DNA of 64,000 bases from positions 248,001 to 312,000 of the forward strand of contig CAJUNH010000001.1 of assembly GCA_910587795.1 (NCBI GenBank), in the 5' to 3' direction. The notes under the pieces were generated by a model, which was given only the letters and a program-made list of their open reading frames with translations, was not told the DNA's origin and made no database searches. Positions 19,769-28,528 of the stretch are shown here, in pieces. Every line of letters starts with the position of its first letter. Position 1 is the stretch's first letter. The translations under genes were made by a program, and so were the position numbers. The DNA is from an uncultured Christensenellaceae bacterium. Its GTDB lineage: Bacteria; Bacillota; Clostridia; Christensenellales; CAG-314.

Positions 19769-20521
19769 TTATTCTACGCAAACGTATTTCGGTAAAAACA
19801 ATGTCTCCGCCATTTCGCAAAAATCTTGCGACGGTTTATTATGATAGTACACGGTGAGTTTAGACGGTTTAATACATATGATATTAAGCATTGCTTCTTC
19901 CTCTACACTGACGGATCTGGCAAGAGATTTTATTTTTGGAATCGATTTGTTATCTTTATTAAACAAGCTAAATCCGTCCGCATCCATACTAACAGACAGA
20001 GAGGATTCCTTTTCCGTCATGGATTCCAGCAAATACTGCAAAAACTCCGCTATCAAATCGTTATCGGTCAAAATAAAGCTGTTGTCGCTAACCAGTCTGG
20101 AAATATCTTCCCACTTACGTTTAATACGTGCCATTTTAAAATTGTAGTACCCGTCAAGACACAATGTGGAACTGTCCGTCATAAGACGGGATACAAACTG
20201 TTTATCGTATTCGCTATCGAATATACATATGGTATTTACTAACACGTTTTGATAGAAATTATCATAGTCAACGTCAAGCAGCCCGCGCATATAGACGTTT
20301 TTGTACCCAAGCGACAATGCGTCGCATACAGCGGAATTAACCGCTCTGCTCATTTGAAAACGGTATGCGTCGGCACAAGCCAAAGTATAGTAATTACGGT
20401 AATCGTCATTAAGTTCGGTAGAAATACCGTCTATTTGACCGATCGCAGCTTCCATTTGCCCTTTAACGTAACTTAAAAGATGACCGTTTGATTTTTCGAT
20501 ATTGATTGTTTGTTCGTACAT
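19769..20521 (-). CDS. ytxC: Probable sporulation protein YtxC
   Basis: A 250-residue soluble protein. The residues RIKRKWEDISRLV, LTDNDLIAEFLQYLLE and the C-terminal segment EEEAMLNIICIKPSKLTVYYH fit the YtxC family as I know it, and ytxC sits immediately upstream of thrS in Bacillus and many Clostridia, as here. The biochemical role is unknown; the family is found in spore formers. No strong ribosome binding site is seen before the ATG. Confidence 0.7.
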   Translation of the reverse strand: MYEQTINIEKSNGHLLSYVKGQMEAAIGQIDGISTELNDDYRNYYTLACADAYRFQMSRAVNSAVCDALSLGYKNVYMRGLLDVDYDNFYQNVLVNTICIFDSEYDKQFVSRLMTDSSTLCLDGYYNFKMARIKRKWEDISRLVSDNSFILTDNDLIAEFLQYLLESMTEKESSLSVSMDADGFSLFNKDNKSIPKIKSLARSVSVEEEAMLNIICIKPSKLTVYYHNKPSQDFCEMAETLFLPKYVCVE

Positions 20522-20640
20522 AATTTTAGTTTATGCAAAAACAGTCTTCTTTATATTAACCGGACAAATTTTGTCATTTTATAAGATGTTTCGACGTTAT
20601 AATTCCTTTAAAATTTTACACAAATAATACCGCAAGACAG

Positions 20641-21336
20641 CTAACTGATTTTAAGCGAATATGTCCGTTGCTTATCCTCGGCGCAAACCCGACGCGAATC
20701 GCGCATTTTTTGCAGCGCCGTATTGTATGCAAATTTACTTAACACACTGCGCCCTTCGCCTTCCATATACTTTATAGTTTTATTTCTGCATTTTACCATA
20801 GCGGTTGCAATAAACCAGGCAACCGCCATATCGACATAATAATTATTCCACAAACGTATTCGATCGAACGTTGTAAAAATATTTTCAATGTGATTATCGT
20901 CGATATAATTTGAAAGCAAATTTACCACTCCGTACCGACACTTAAACACACTTATATCTTCGACTAATTTACAAAAATAATCGAAGTAAAGCGGCTTTTC
21001 GTCGTTAGTAATCTTTACTACCGAACAATCGCACACCGCCCAGTTTTCTATATTATCTGCAAATTCCGTAAGTAATTTTGTTTTTTTATCAAAAGGTAAC
21101 TTTGCGGAAGATATTACAATGCCGCGCAGTAAATCCACCTCGACAAATTTATTTACAGGCAGCGACAATACAAAATCCAACGAACACGACTTTGCAACCT
21201 TCCGTATAAACGTAACGGTGCAGCCTATCGTTTGAATTTTGGACTTTACTATGCGTTTGTTAAATTGATTAAACTTTGCGTCGCTGTTGTTTCGCAGATA
21301 CCTTAAAAGCTGATTATAATCGTTAAATTCGTTCAT
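20641..21336 (-). CDS. DNA alkylation repair protein (AlkD-like HEAT-repeat family)
   Basis: A 231-residue all-helical protein. The segments WAVCDCSVVK, YVDMAVAWFIATAMV and FAYNTALQKMRDSRRV are characteristic of the AlkD/AlkC-type superfamily used in base excision of alkylated purines. Members bind DNA through HEAT-like repeats. Whether this copy is an active glycosylase cannot be judged by eye. It stands alone between ytxC and acpP, with no obvious ribosome binding site. Confidence 0.8.
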   Translation of the reverse strand: MNEFNDYNQLLRYLRNNSDAKFNQFNKRIVKSKIQTIGCTVTFIRKVAKSCSLDFVLSLPVNKFVEVDLLRGIVISSAKLPFDKKTKLLTEFADNIENWAVCDCSVVKITNDEKPLYFDYFCKLVEDISVFKCRYGVVNLLSNYIDDNHIENIFTTFDRIRLWNNYYVDMAVAWFIATAMVKCRNKTIKYMEGEGRSVLSKFAYNTALQKMRDSRRVCAEDKQRTYSLKIS

Positions 21337-21474
21337 AATGTACGATTCCGTAATAAAATTTAATCTTACATCGCTAACTTTACCTTACCGTACAATTTTC
21401 AAAACAAGTACGGCGGCAGTAATTATCGTGTATACGTTAAAAGGCAGCATTACTGCGGCCTTAAATTCTTGTAA

Positions 21475-21705
21475 TTATTTATTAGCTTCGATATACTTAA
21501 CGATAGCCCCTACCGTAACAAGATCGTTAGCTACTTCGTCGGGAACAACGATACCGAAATTATCTTCAAGAGACATAAGCAATTCCACCATATCCAAACT
21601 GTCTGCGCCTAAGTCTTGCACGATATTCGATTCCGCCGTAATTTTGCTCTTATCATCAATGTTAAGTGCTTCTGCAAGCAATTCCTGTACTTTTTCAAAA
21701 ACCAT
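21475..21705 (-). CDS. acpP: Acyl carrier protein
   Basis: A 76-residue ACP. The phosphopantetheine attachment serine lies in the GADSLDMVEL motif at about residue 36, followed by an acidic helix. It carries acyl chains in fatty-acid synthesis. A strong AGGAGG site and its own promoter are present. Neighbouring fatty-acid genes (fabF, plsX, rnc) are absent from this locus. Confidence 0.95.
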   Translation of the reverse strand: MVFEKVQELLAEALNIDDKSKITAESNIVQDLGADSLDMVELLMSLEDNFGIVVPDEVANDLVTVGAIVKYIEANK

Positions 21706-21730
21706 TTTATTTTCCTCCTAGGATAGTGAT

Positions 21731-21759
21731 ATTATATATGAAAGTAATAGTTTTTACAA
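21731..21759 (-). promoter_or_regulatory. Promoter of acpP
   Basis: Minus strand TTGTAA (21759-21754), 17 bp, TATAAT (21736-21731). It is back-to-back with the plus-strand promoter of the Cys-rich gene. Confidence 0.7.
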
Positions 21760-21764
21760 GTATT

Positions 21765-21794
21765 TTAACAAAATTTAATAATTTTTCATACAAT
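21765..21794 (+). promoter_or_regulatory. Promoter predicting a near-leaderless mRNA for the Cys-rich gene
   Basis: TTAACA (21765-21770), 18-bp spacer, TACAAT (21789-21794). Only 5 bp separate the -10 box from the ATG at 21800, so transcription should begin at or within a base or two of the start codon. Confidence 0.5.
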
Positions 21795-21799
21795 TTAGT

Positions 21800-22027
21800 A
21801 TGAAATGTACTAATAGCGGACGTTTTTTAAACGAACAAACCTATCTTAATACCGTATGCAAAAGCCGCTGCCGTCCTCCCAAAAAAATGAAGCCTAAGGA
21901 CGACTGTTATTTGGAATGCTGCTGTGACACCGGTTTCGGCAAGCTAACCGTACGGTGCGACAGACATTCAACGGGAATTTGCTTAGATATCGACAGAGGA
22001 CGTCACTGCGATAAACACAAAGATTGA
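21800..22027 (+). CDS. Cys-rich 75-residue protein
   Basis: An intact small ORF with ten cysteines (residues 3, 20, 24, 36, 40, 41, 42, 53, 61, 70), including a CCC triplet, and many Lys, Arg and Asp; there is no signal peptide. No ribosome binding site is visible, but the promoter geometry suggests a leaderless mRNA. I do not recognise the family. It could bind metal or be a disulfide-rich spore or coat protein. Codon choice resembles the neighbours. Confidence 0.5.
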   Translation: MKCTNSGRFLNEQTYLNTVCKSRCRPPKKMKPKDDCYLECCCDTGFGKLTVRCDRHSTGICLDIDRGRHCDKHKD

Positions 22028-22089
22028 CAGACTGCAACACAGAAGACATTATAGTACTATTATTCTTTGCAAAAAACAACTATTATAAA

Positions 22090-22310
22090 CGGTATAGTAT
22101 TTATATCGTAAACAAATGTCATTTACTCAAAACAATAACTTTTAAGCATAATACGATGCGATTCAAATCGAGAACGCTCATAAAACCAGTAATTAATATA
22201 TCGTAAAACGACAATGTAAATCACAATTAAACGCATTTAGAGTTTTATAATATAATTAAAAATCGTTGCATTCCGTTAAACTCAGTAAATTGCTTAATTA
22301 TGAAGTAGCA
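22090..22310. repeat. Alternating-octamer intergenic repeat array A
   Basis: Two modules of an array shared with 51.4 kb and 60.9 kb. The octamer ATATCGTA or its inverse TACGATGY occurs at 22103 (forward), 22152 (inverse), 22198 (forward) and 22246 (inverse, degenerate TATAATAT), with a last degenerate half-site at 22300: steps of 49, 46, 48 and 54 bp. The decamer TTCCGTTAAA lies at 22271, in the same final linker as in the other arrays. No ORF crosses it. It fills most of the gap between the Cys-rich gene and the next gene. Confidence 0.75.
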
Positions 22311-22335
22311 AACAACGATACGGAGAAAAAATTAA

Positions 22336-22362
22336 AAGCAAGGCCGCAACCGACCTTGCTTA
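22336..22362 (-). terminator. Terminator of the 71-residue gene
   Basis: AAGCAAGG pairs with CCTTGCTT around a GC-containing loop, and the minus strand continues TTTTAATTTTTT. Confidence 0.85.
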
Positions 22363-22368
22363 ATTAAT

Positions 22369-22584
22369 TTACAGATCGTCCGCATCCTGTACGGGATCTG
22401 CATATTTCCCCCAACCTACGGGGTTGCCTGTGTAACTACCCGATGGATCGCTTTCGCTTTCCTGAGCGGACGACTTAGAGTTTTTAGTCTTAGACTTGCC
22501 GCAAGATTTATTGCTGCAACCCTTAGTCTTGTTACTTGTCTTAGTGTTACTTGTTTTTGTTCCTGTACTTTTTGTAGAATTCAT
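22369..22584 (-). CDS. Small Ser/Thr/Lys-rich protein of unknown function
   Basis: A 71-residue, low-complexity, probably disordered protein. The first 40 residues are Lys, Ser, Thr and Asn with two Cys (CSNKSCGKS). The tail, SYTGNPVGWGKYADPVQDADDL, holds nearly all the conserved-looking residues. From memory, small clostridial proteins with a SYTG...PVQDADDL tail exist, but I cannot name the family. Own promoter, excellent GGAGG site and strong terminator show that it is really expressed. Confidence 0.65.
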   Translation of the reverse strand: MNSTKSTGTKTSNTKTSNKTKGCSNKSCGKSKTKNSKSSAQESESDPSGSYTGNPVGWGKYADPVQDADDL

Positions 22585-22627
22585 TTTAAGTACCTCCTAC
22601 AAAATAGTTTTTACATTTACAAAAAAA

Positions 22628-22656
22628 TTATTACATTGTACGCAAAATATTGTCAA
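22628..22656 (-). promoter_or_regulatory. Promoter of the 71-residue gene
   Basis: Minus strand TTGACA (22656-22651), 17 bp, TAATAA (22633-22628). Confidence 0.7.
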
Positions 22657-22706
22657 ACAAGTTTAACGTTATACAGCAAAAGCAAAAAATGCGATTAAGA
22701 TAAAAA

Positions 22707-22752
22707 ATAACCCGCAAAGAATTATGCAATAAACAATTCCGTTACGGGCTAT
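22707..22752 (-). terminator. Terminator of the ftsZ transcript
   Basis: GCCCG...GAATT pairs with AATTC...CGGGT in a bulged stem, and the minus strand continues TTATTTTTT. It marks the end of the dcw cluster. Confidence 0.7.
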
Positions 22753-22772
22753 AAAATTATTGTAATTAAATA

Positions 22773-23963
22773 TTATTTGCGCATTTTGCGAAGAAACGGA
22801 GGAATGCTCGGGTCCTCGTCAACTTCCAAATTACCGCTAATAGGCGCATTGTTCTGTGAAGAAAAATACGACTGCTGCTGCGGTTGCTGAGACTGTTGCG
22901 GAGCGGAGGGACGCTCCAACGGAGATTGCTGCATAGGCGTGCTTGCCGCATTGTTACGCTGAATATTCGTTGCGGCAACGTGCGTGGCAGCCTCGCTGCT
23001 GAAAAAAGCGGCTTTTTCGTCTCCCTTACCGGAAAATCCCGTAGCAATCAAAGTTACCTGCACTTCGTCCTTTAAATTTTCGTCAAAGCCAACGCCGAAC
23101 AACACGTTTGCATCCGGCGAAATAACTTGGCGCACAAGGTTAAGTCCTACGCCGACTTCGTCTAACGACAAGTCCGCACCGCCGCGGAAATTTACTATCA
23201 AAGACGCCGCGCCCTGAATGGTAGTTTCCAATAGCGGCGAATATACCGCTTTGCGTATAGCGTCGATGGTTTTATTTTTTCCTTTACCCTCGCCGACTCC
23301 CATATGCGCCATACCGCTATTACGCATTACGCATTTTACGTCCGCTAAGTCCAAATTAATTTGTCCGTCTTGCACGACTATATCTGTTATTCCGCGTATA
23401 CCTTGCTGAAGAATTTCATCCGCCTTTGTAAACGCCTCCATAATAGAGCAATTCTTTTCGCGATTAAGTTTTTCATTTTGTACTATTACCAGCGCGTCGA
23501 CGTTTCCCTTTAAATTTTCGATGCCCAGTTCCGCATTCTTCATACGGCGAACGCCTTCAAAATTAAAAGGTTTTGTTACGACGGCAATAGTTAAAATTTC
23601 CAATTCGCGCGCAATCTGCGCAACAACGGGAGCAGCTCCCGTACCGGTACCGCCGCCCATACCCGCGGCAATAAACAACAAGTCTGCGCCTTGCAGCGCG
23701 GCTTGTATTGCCTCTTTGCTTTCCAATGCCGCCGCTTTTCCGATTTCCGGATTGGCTCCTGCGCCTAATCCTTTTGTAAGCTTTTCGCCTATCGCCATCT
23801 TTTTAGCGGTTATTTTAGACAACGCCTGTTGGTCGGTATTTAACGCCAAAAACTCTACGTTAGTTATGCCTGCCTTTACCATAGAGTTGACAGCATTTCC
23901 GCCGCCGCCGCCAACACCGACAATCATTATTTTAGCTATGCTACCCGTCGTAGAATTGTTCAT
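22773..23963 (-). CDS. ftsZ: Cell division GTPase FtsZ
   Basis: A 396-residue tubulin homologue that forms the Z-ring. The GTP-binding motifs are IVGVGGGGGNAVN near residue 13 and the tubulin signature GMGGGTGTGAAP near 100; the T7 loop region includes NLDLADVK. After a Gln/Ser-rich linker comes the C-terminal peptide SIPPFLRKMRK, which contacts FtsA. The ATG overlaps the ftsA stop by one base (TAATG), with AAAGGAG upstream. Confidence 0.98.
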   Translation of the reverse strand: MNNSTTGSIAKIMIVGVGGGGGNAVNSMVKAGITNVEFLALNTDQQALSKITAKKMAIGEKLTKGLGAGANPEIGKAAALESKEAIQAALQGADLLFIAAGMGGGTGTGAAPVVAQIARELEILTIAVVTKPFNFEGVRRMKNAELGIENLKGNVDALVIVQNEKLNREKNCSIMEAFTKADEILQQGIRGITDIVVQDGQINLDLADVKCVMRNSGMAHMGVGEGKGKNKTIDAIRKAVYSPLLETTIQGAASLIVNFRGGADLSLDEVGVGLNLVRQVISPDANVLFGVGFDENLKDEVQVTLIATGFSGKGDEKAAFFSSEAATHVAATNIQRNNAASTPMQQSPLERPSAPQQSQQPQQQSYFSSQNNAPISGNLEVDEDPSIPPFLRKMRK

Positions 23964-25129
23964 TATTTATCTCCTTTGCGGTCGCGCCTTAAAAACGCAA
24001 GTACACCGCCTTTACTTTTATTGTTTTTAACAGCCTCGAATATCAAGCCGTAACACGATGTGTACTCGTTTCGTCTTGTTTGAACGTTGAAACTTTCGTA
24101 CATACGCACTTTTTTGCCGAGATTCGCAGCCAAACAATCCAAACCTCCGCGTAAATGCGCCAAACCTCCGCCCGTCAATACAATGGGAGTATCTTGCGGA
24201 ATGTCCTTATCGTAAAAACGGAAACTCTTGATAATATACTCCGCAATCTGCGCAATGCGCGCCCTGACAACTTCGTTGGCTTGAAACGCGTCAATCATTT
24301 TGCCGTTAAGAGAATATGCATCACCCGATTGAACTTCTAAATTAAGATTGATCTTTTCCAATGCGGACATAGCAAAGTTAAAATCGCACCCTAACACTTG
24401 ACATAAGTCGCTTGCAAAATACCCGCTTCCCAAAGCAAAAGTACGTTCAAACAGCAATCCGTTACCGCCGCAAAGCATTACGTTAGTTGTAATATGACCG
24501 ATATCCACAACGAGCACCGTATGGTTTTCGCCGAACATTGCCTGATTTATGTAATTAGCCTGCGCCTCGCAAGTATTGATAAAGCAGTATTTATTTATGC
24601 CGATTTTACGCAATGCTTGAACAACGGAATCGCGAAAATAGTTCTTCATATAAGAAAAAGAAACTACTCCCATTAATCTATCGGCAATCATGCCGACAGG
24701 ATTAGGCAGTTTAAGCACCCCGTTCAAAATAAAACAAACAGGCTTTCCGCCTAGCGGAGAATAACCGCTTTCGCACTTATAAATATCCGCCTTGTCGATT
24801 ACGTCTTGAATATCAACTTCGTCAATCTTCTTTTTGGAATGGAATGCCACGGTAGCTTCACTGGTAACTTCCGCGCAAAACACACCCGGTACGCCGACAA
24901 AAACCTCTTTTATTTTAGTTTTCATTTTGGCTTCTACCTGACCTATCGCTTGCGATATTCCGTCCGGGATAGAATTAGGTTCGTACCAAACGTCGCTGTC
25001 AAAGCCGTTGTAAGCAACCTGCCCGACGGCGCGTATACTAAATTCGCCTTTGTCCGACACTTTGCTTGCCGCCATACAAGTGATTTTGCTAGATCCAAAA
25101 TCCAATATAGTTACAAAATCGTTTTTCAT
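23963..25129 (-). CDS. ftsA: Cell division protein FtsA (divergent)
   Basis: A 388-residue actin-like membrane tether of FtsZ. Visible are the phosphate-1 motif ILDFGSSKITCMAA, the phosphate-2 motif VVDIGHITTNVML and the adenosine motif IVLTGGGLAHLRG. The C-terminal end, GGVLAFLRRDRKGDK, could be a short membrane-binding amphipathic helix. The sequence is more divergent than typical FtsA, but its place between ftsQ and ftsZ settles the call. Confidence 0.92.
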   Translation of the reverse strand: MKNDFVTILDFGSSKITCMAASKVSDKGEFSIRAVGQVAYNGFDSDVWYEPNSIPDGISQAIGQVEAKMKTKIKEVFVGVPGVFCAEVTSEATVAFHSKKKIDEVDIQDVIDKADIYKCESGYSPLGGKPVCFILNGVLKLPNPVGMIADRLMGVVSFSYMKNYFRDSVVQALRKIGINKYCFINTCEAQANYINQAMFGENHTVLVVDIGHITTNVMLCGGNGLLFERTFALGSGYFASDLCQVLGCDFNFAMSALEKINLNLEVQSGDAYSLNGKMIDAFQANEVVRARIAQIAEYIIKSFRFYDKDIPQDTPIVLTGGGLAHLRGGLDCLAANLGKKVRMYESFNVQTRRNEYTSCYGLIFEAVKNNKSKGGVLAFLRRDRKGDK

Positions 25130-25140
25130 ACGTTCCTCTT

Positions 25141-25935
25141 TTATTTATCGGGATTAGGCGTTGTAATAGTTCCGTTAGATTTAACGGTAATAACTACACC
25201 CGCTTGCTGTAAATTTTTAGATTCGTTGTAGTAAACGCTGTAAGCGTGCTGCAAACGCGAAGTCAAATCAAAAGAAGGTTCTTCCACTTTGATTTTAGCA
25301 CCGGATGGCATATTTATAACCAAGTTATTGTTTGTATCAAATTCAAAAACATCGTTACTGCCAAGAACCACCGTCACATCGTCATAGTTTATATAGCAAG
25401 TAAATCCCGCATTGATTGCTTCCAAAATTACCGCCAAACGTGCGTTTCCCGTTTCGTCCAAAAGTTTTAGCTTCTCGCCCGGTTTGCACACCGAACTGTC
25501 GCGATGTTCAAAGCCTGACGATATATCCACATAGTCCGTTTCGGCAGGAGCATTCATTACGTAGCCGTATGTATCCAAATAGACTATATTGCCGCCTATA
25601 TCTATTTTAGCGGCAACAGTACGCTTTACAAAATGTACGTCGACTATATTAGGGAAGTTTTTAACTATTTCAAAAGCGTGCCAATCGGTAAAACGTTTAT
25701 TTAAATCCGTCATCAGCTTTTCCTTAGACATAAAAAACATACTTTTACCGCGACACAACTCCAAAATCTCATCCGCAGTCGGTTTTTCCCCCGAGGGAAT
25801 TACTTCTTCACCGCTGATAAAATTATGATATCTGGGCTGCACAACCTTTACGGAAAAGACTGTCGCCAAAATAACGACGACAGTTATAAGCACAACAACT
25901 ACGGATATTAAAATAATTAGTTTTTTACTTTTCAC
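25141..25935 (-). CDS. ftsQ: Cell division protein FtsQ/DivIB
   Basis: A 264-residue bitopic protein: a short cytoplasmic start (MKSKK), one transmembrane helix (residues 6-28), a POTRA-like domain with KNFPNIVDVHFVKRTVAAKI, and a beta domain ending in a Thr/Pro-rich tail. It stabilises the divisome with FtsL and DivIC. It heads the ftsQ-ftsA-ftsZ unit, which has its own promoter upstream. Confidence 0.85.
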   Translation of the reverse strand: MKSKKLIILISVVVVLITVVVILATVFSVKVVQPRYHNFISGEEVIPSGEKPTADEILELCRGKSMFFMSKEKLMTDLNKRFTDWHAFEIVKNFPNIVDVHFVKRTVAAKIDIGGNIVYLDTYGYVMNAPAETDYVDISSGFEHRDSSVCKPGEKLKLLDETGNARLAVILEAINAGFTCYINYDDVTVVLGSNDVFEFDTNNNLVINMPSGAKIKVEEPSFDLTSRLQHAYSVYYNESKNLQQAGVVITVKSNGTITTPNPDK

Positions 25936-25995
25936 ACGTACCTCGAAAGACTTATGCTCTAACTGTTTAAACGCATTGATTATAGCGTCCTAAAT

Positions 25996-26025
25996 ATTAT
26001 ACATCCAACCAAATGTATAAGTCAA
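25996..26025 (-). promoter_or_regulatory. Promoter of ftsQAZ with an inverted repeat in its spacer
   Basis: Minus strand TTGACT (26025-26020), 18 bp, TATAAT (26001-25996). The spacer holds TATACAT and ATGTATA as an inverted repeat eight bases apart, which looks like an operator. Confidence 0.65.
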
Positions 26026-26100
26026 ATACTTTAAAAAACATTACGCAACATTTTATTATATGAAATTTAAATAATAGATTAAAATAGCTATAGTAAACGA

Positions 26101-26162
26101 CAAATGCCGATGTTGCTTTAATAACCTTTAAACAGACGGTATACAGCAACCTCGGCATAATA
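26101..26162 (-). terminator. Terminator-like hairpin behind murA
   Basis: ATGCCGAGGTTGCT pairs with AGCAACATCGGCAT with one mismatch around a long A/T-rich loop. The U-tract is poor (TTTGTCGTTT). It separates murA from ftsQ. Confidence 0.55.
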
Positions 26163-26183
26163 CAGAGCAAAGCAAAACGTTTC

Positions 26184-27425
26184 TTACTGCTTATGTATTT
26201 TAGCGCCCAACGCGTTTAAACAAATATCTAAATCCATATAACCGCGGCAAATATTTTCCGCTCCGTGCACTACGGTTTGCCCATCGGCATTTAACCCCGC
26301 AACCGCAAGCGCGGCGCCGCCCCTTAAATCGCGCGCTACAACGTTTGAAGCAGTAAGCTTACTGCCCGTAACAGCTGCGCTATTCCCCTTAACCGTTATA
26401 TTTCCGCCCAGCTTTACAAGTTCGCTCGCAATGTGTTCCAAACGGTTTTCAAATAAATTTTCCTGCACAATCGTTTGTCCGCCGTTACTAAACGACGCCA
26501 TAGCAAGAAGCAGCGACTGCATATCGGTAGGAAAAAACGGATACGGCGCCGTACATATCCGTCCGTAGCCCGAAGGCTGACTGTCGCACGTTATCGTTAT
26601 TGCATCGGCGTATTGCACAACATTAAAATGCGGGCGCAAGACGTTTATAAAAGCATGAAGATGGTTTGTGTTGCAATTTGTTACCGTTATTTGCCCGCCT
26701 GCGGCAACAACGGCCGATAAATATGTTGCGGCAACAATTCGGTCGGGAATAATATCAAATTCTACGCCGTGTAATTTTTTTACGCCCGTCACCGATACGT
26801 CTGGAGTACCTATGCCTTCTATTTTAGCGCCCATTTTTACAAGCATTCGTTCGAGAGCTTCTATTTCAGGCTCTGTTGCGCAGTTAGATAAAACCGTTGT
26901 ACCTTTTACAAGGACGGCGGCGCATAGCAAGTTTTCCGTAGCACCTACGCTTGCAAACCGCATTTCGTATTCGGCAGAGTGCAAAGCACCTTTGCAATGA
27001 AGAGCGTTATCGTAACAAGAAATTTCCGCGCCCATACTTTCCAGCCCTTTAAGGTGAATATCCATAGGTCTTGCCCCTATTGCACAGCCTCCGGGCAAAG
27101 GCAAATTTACCGAACCGTACGCGGCAAGCGTTCCGCCTAAAATCAAAGCAGAACCTCGCAGTAACCGCGCCAAATACTGCGGAGCCGTTGTAGTAGATAA
27201 CGTTCCGCTTACCGTTACGGTATCGCCCTGCCAAAACACGCTTTTTCCCATTGCTTTAAGCAACTCCAGCATATTAAAAACGTCCACTATCGCAGGGCAA
27301 TTATGTAGAACTATTTGTTCGTCCGTTAAAACGCTTGCCCCCAGTAACGGCAAAGCACAATTTTTAGCTCCGCAGACTGCAATTTCTCCGTTAAGACGGT
27401 GACCGCCCTCGATTATGTAATCCAT
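26184..27425 (-). CDS. murA: UDP-N-acetylglucosamine 1-carboxyvinyltransferase MurA
   Basis: A 413-residue cytoplasmic enzyme for the first committed step of peptidoglycan synthesis. The Lys-Asn pair is in CGAKNCALPLL, the catalytic (fosfomycin-target) Cys is in LPGGCAIGARPMD near residue 113, and the Arg of RDLRGGAALAVAGL is present. The ATG overlaps the end of ftsW by 13 bp. murG usually occupies the place after ftsW but is absent here. Confidence 0.96.
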   Translation of the reverse strand: MDYIIEGGHRLNGEIAVCGAKNCALPLLGASVLTDEQIVLHNCPAIVDVFNMLELLKAMGKSVFWQGDTVTVSGTLSTTTAPQYLARLLRGSALILGGTLAAYGSVNLPLPGGCAIGARPMDIHLKGLESMGAEISCYDNALHCKGALHSAEYEMRFASVGATENLLCAAVLVKGTTVLSNCATEPEIEALERMLVKMGAKIEGIGTPDVSVTGVKKLHGVEFDIIPDRIVAATYLSAVVAAGGQITVTNCNTNHLHAFINVLRPHFNVVQYADAITITCDSQPSGYGRICTAPYPFFPTDMQSLLLAMASFSNGGQTIVQENLFENRLEHIASELVKLGGNITVKGNSAAVTGSKLTASNVVARDLRGGAALAVAGLNADGQTVVHGAENICRGYMDLDICLNALGAKIHKQ

Positions 27426-28528
27426 AACGAATCTCCCAAATCGTCCGCCCTTACCTTTGCGGACAAATTAAGCAATATTCCCATTGCCGACATAAATACT
27501 ACAAGCGACGTACCGCCGTAACTTATAAAAGGCAACGGTAAACCCGTAGGAGGTATACTGCCCGTAACAACGGCAAAGTTAAGCAGCGTTTGTATTGCCA
27601 CAACTGCCGATATTCCTCCCGCTAGAAAGCAGCTGAATTTATCGCGGCTGTTTACGGCAATACGTACTCCGCGGACAATAACGGTTAAATACAGCGCAAA
27701 AACGCAGAGACAGCCGAACAGACCTATTTCTTCGCCTATGACCGCAAACACAAAATCACTTTCGGCAAACGGCAAAAATCGATATTTTTGACGGCTGTTA
27801 AATAATCCAACGCCAAACCAACCGCCGCTGCCCAAAGCATACAATGACTGAATAAGCTGATACCCTTCGTCCTTAGGCGAAGCCCATGGGTCTATAAACG
27901 CAAACAGTCTTTGCAAGCGGTACGGCTCTATCACAATCAGTAACGGTACGGCTATGATTAAAGGAATAATCATAAGCATAAAATGTTTCCATTTCATACC
28001 GCCCAGATAAAGCATTACCAGCATTAATAACGCCATACACATTGTAATAGACATATTAGGCTCGGCAATTATTAATCCGCAAAACACAACCCCAACGGCA
28101 ATAGGCGGAAGGCAATTGCGCAGCTTACCTATATCGACGCGCGACATATACACCGCGCAAAACAGTACAAAAGCAAATTTGGCTATTTCCGAAGGCTGCA
28201 TAGAAAATCCGCCTATTCCTATCCAACGTCTGGCACCGTAATTTTTAATACCTATCCCCGGTACAAATACCAAACACAGCAAAACAGCCGACACAACTAC
28301 GCCTGCAATCCATAAATTTTTGATAAAATCCAACTTAACAAGAGACAACACAATCATTGCCGCAGCACCCGCTAAAGCGCCGATAAGCTGTTTGGTCAAA
28401 AAGAAATACTTATTTCCGTACGATATTTGCGCAGAATAATAGCTTGCGCTGTATACGAATACAAGACCCAACGTCACCAACATTAAAACAGCCGCCAATA
28501 ATATGTAATCCAACTTTTTTTTAGCCAC
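27413..28528 (-). CDS. ftsW: Lipid II-polymerising cell division protein FtsW
   Basis: A 371-residue SEDS-family polytopic membrane protein with about ten helices. Family motifs: VYSASYY in helix 1, GIGGFSMQPSEIAKFAF, and FAVIGEEIGLFG, and LPLPFISYGGTSLV near the end. It polymerises lipid II with the class B PBP encoded upstream. The start is GTG, overlapping the last codons of murD by 8 bp. Confidence 0.95.
   Translation of the reverse strand: MAKKKLDYILLAAVLMLVTLGLVFVYSASYYSAQISYGNKYFFLTKQLIGALAGAAAMIVLSLVKLDFIKNLWIAGVVVSAVLLCLVFVPGIGIKNYGARRWIGIGGFSMQPSEIAKFAFVLFCAVYMSRVDIGKLRNCLPPIAVGVVFCGLIIAEPNMSITMCMALLMLVMLYLGGMKWKHFMLMIIPLIIAVPLLIVIEPYRLQRLFAFIDPWASPKDEGYQLIQSLYALGSGGWFGVGLFNSRQKYRFLPFAESDFVFAVIGEEIGLFGCLCVFALYLTVIVRGVRIAVNSRDKFSCFLAGGISAVVAIQTLLNFAVVTGSIPPTGLPLPFISYGGTSLVVFMSAMGILLNLSAKVRADDLGDSLWIT

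Noticed and set aside
21894..22079. A minus-strand ORF opposite the Cys-rich gene
   Set aside because: No promoter or ribosome binding site; it looks like a shadow of the plus-strand frame.
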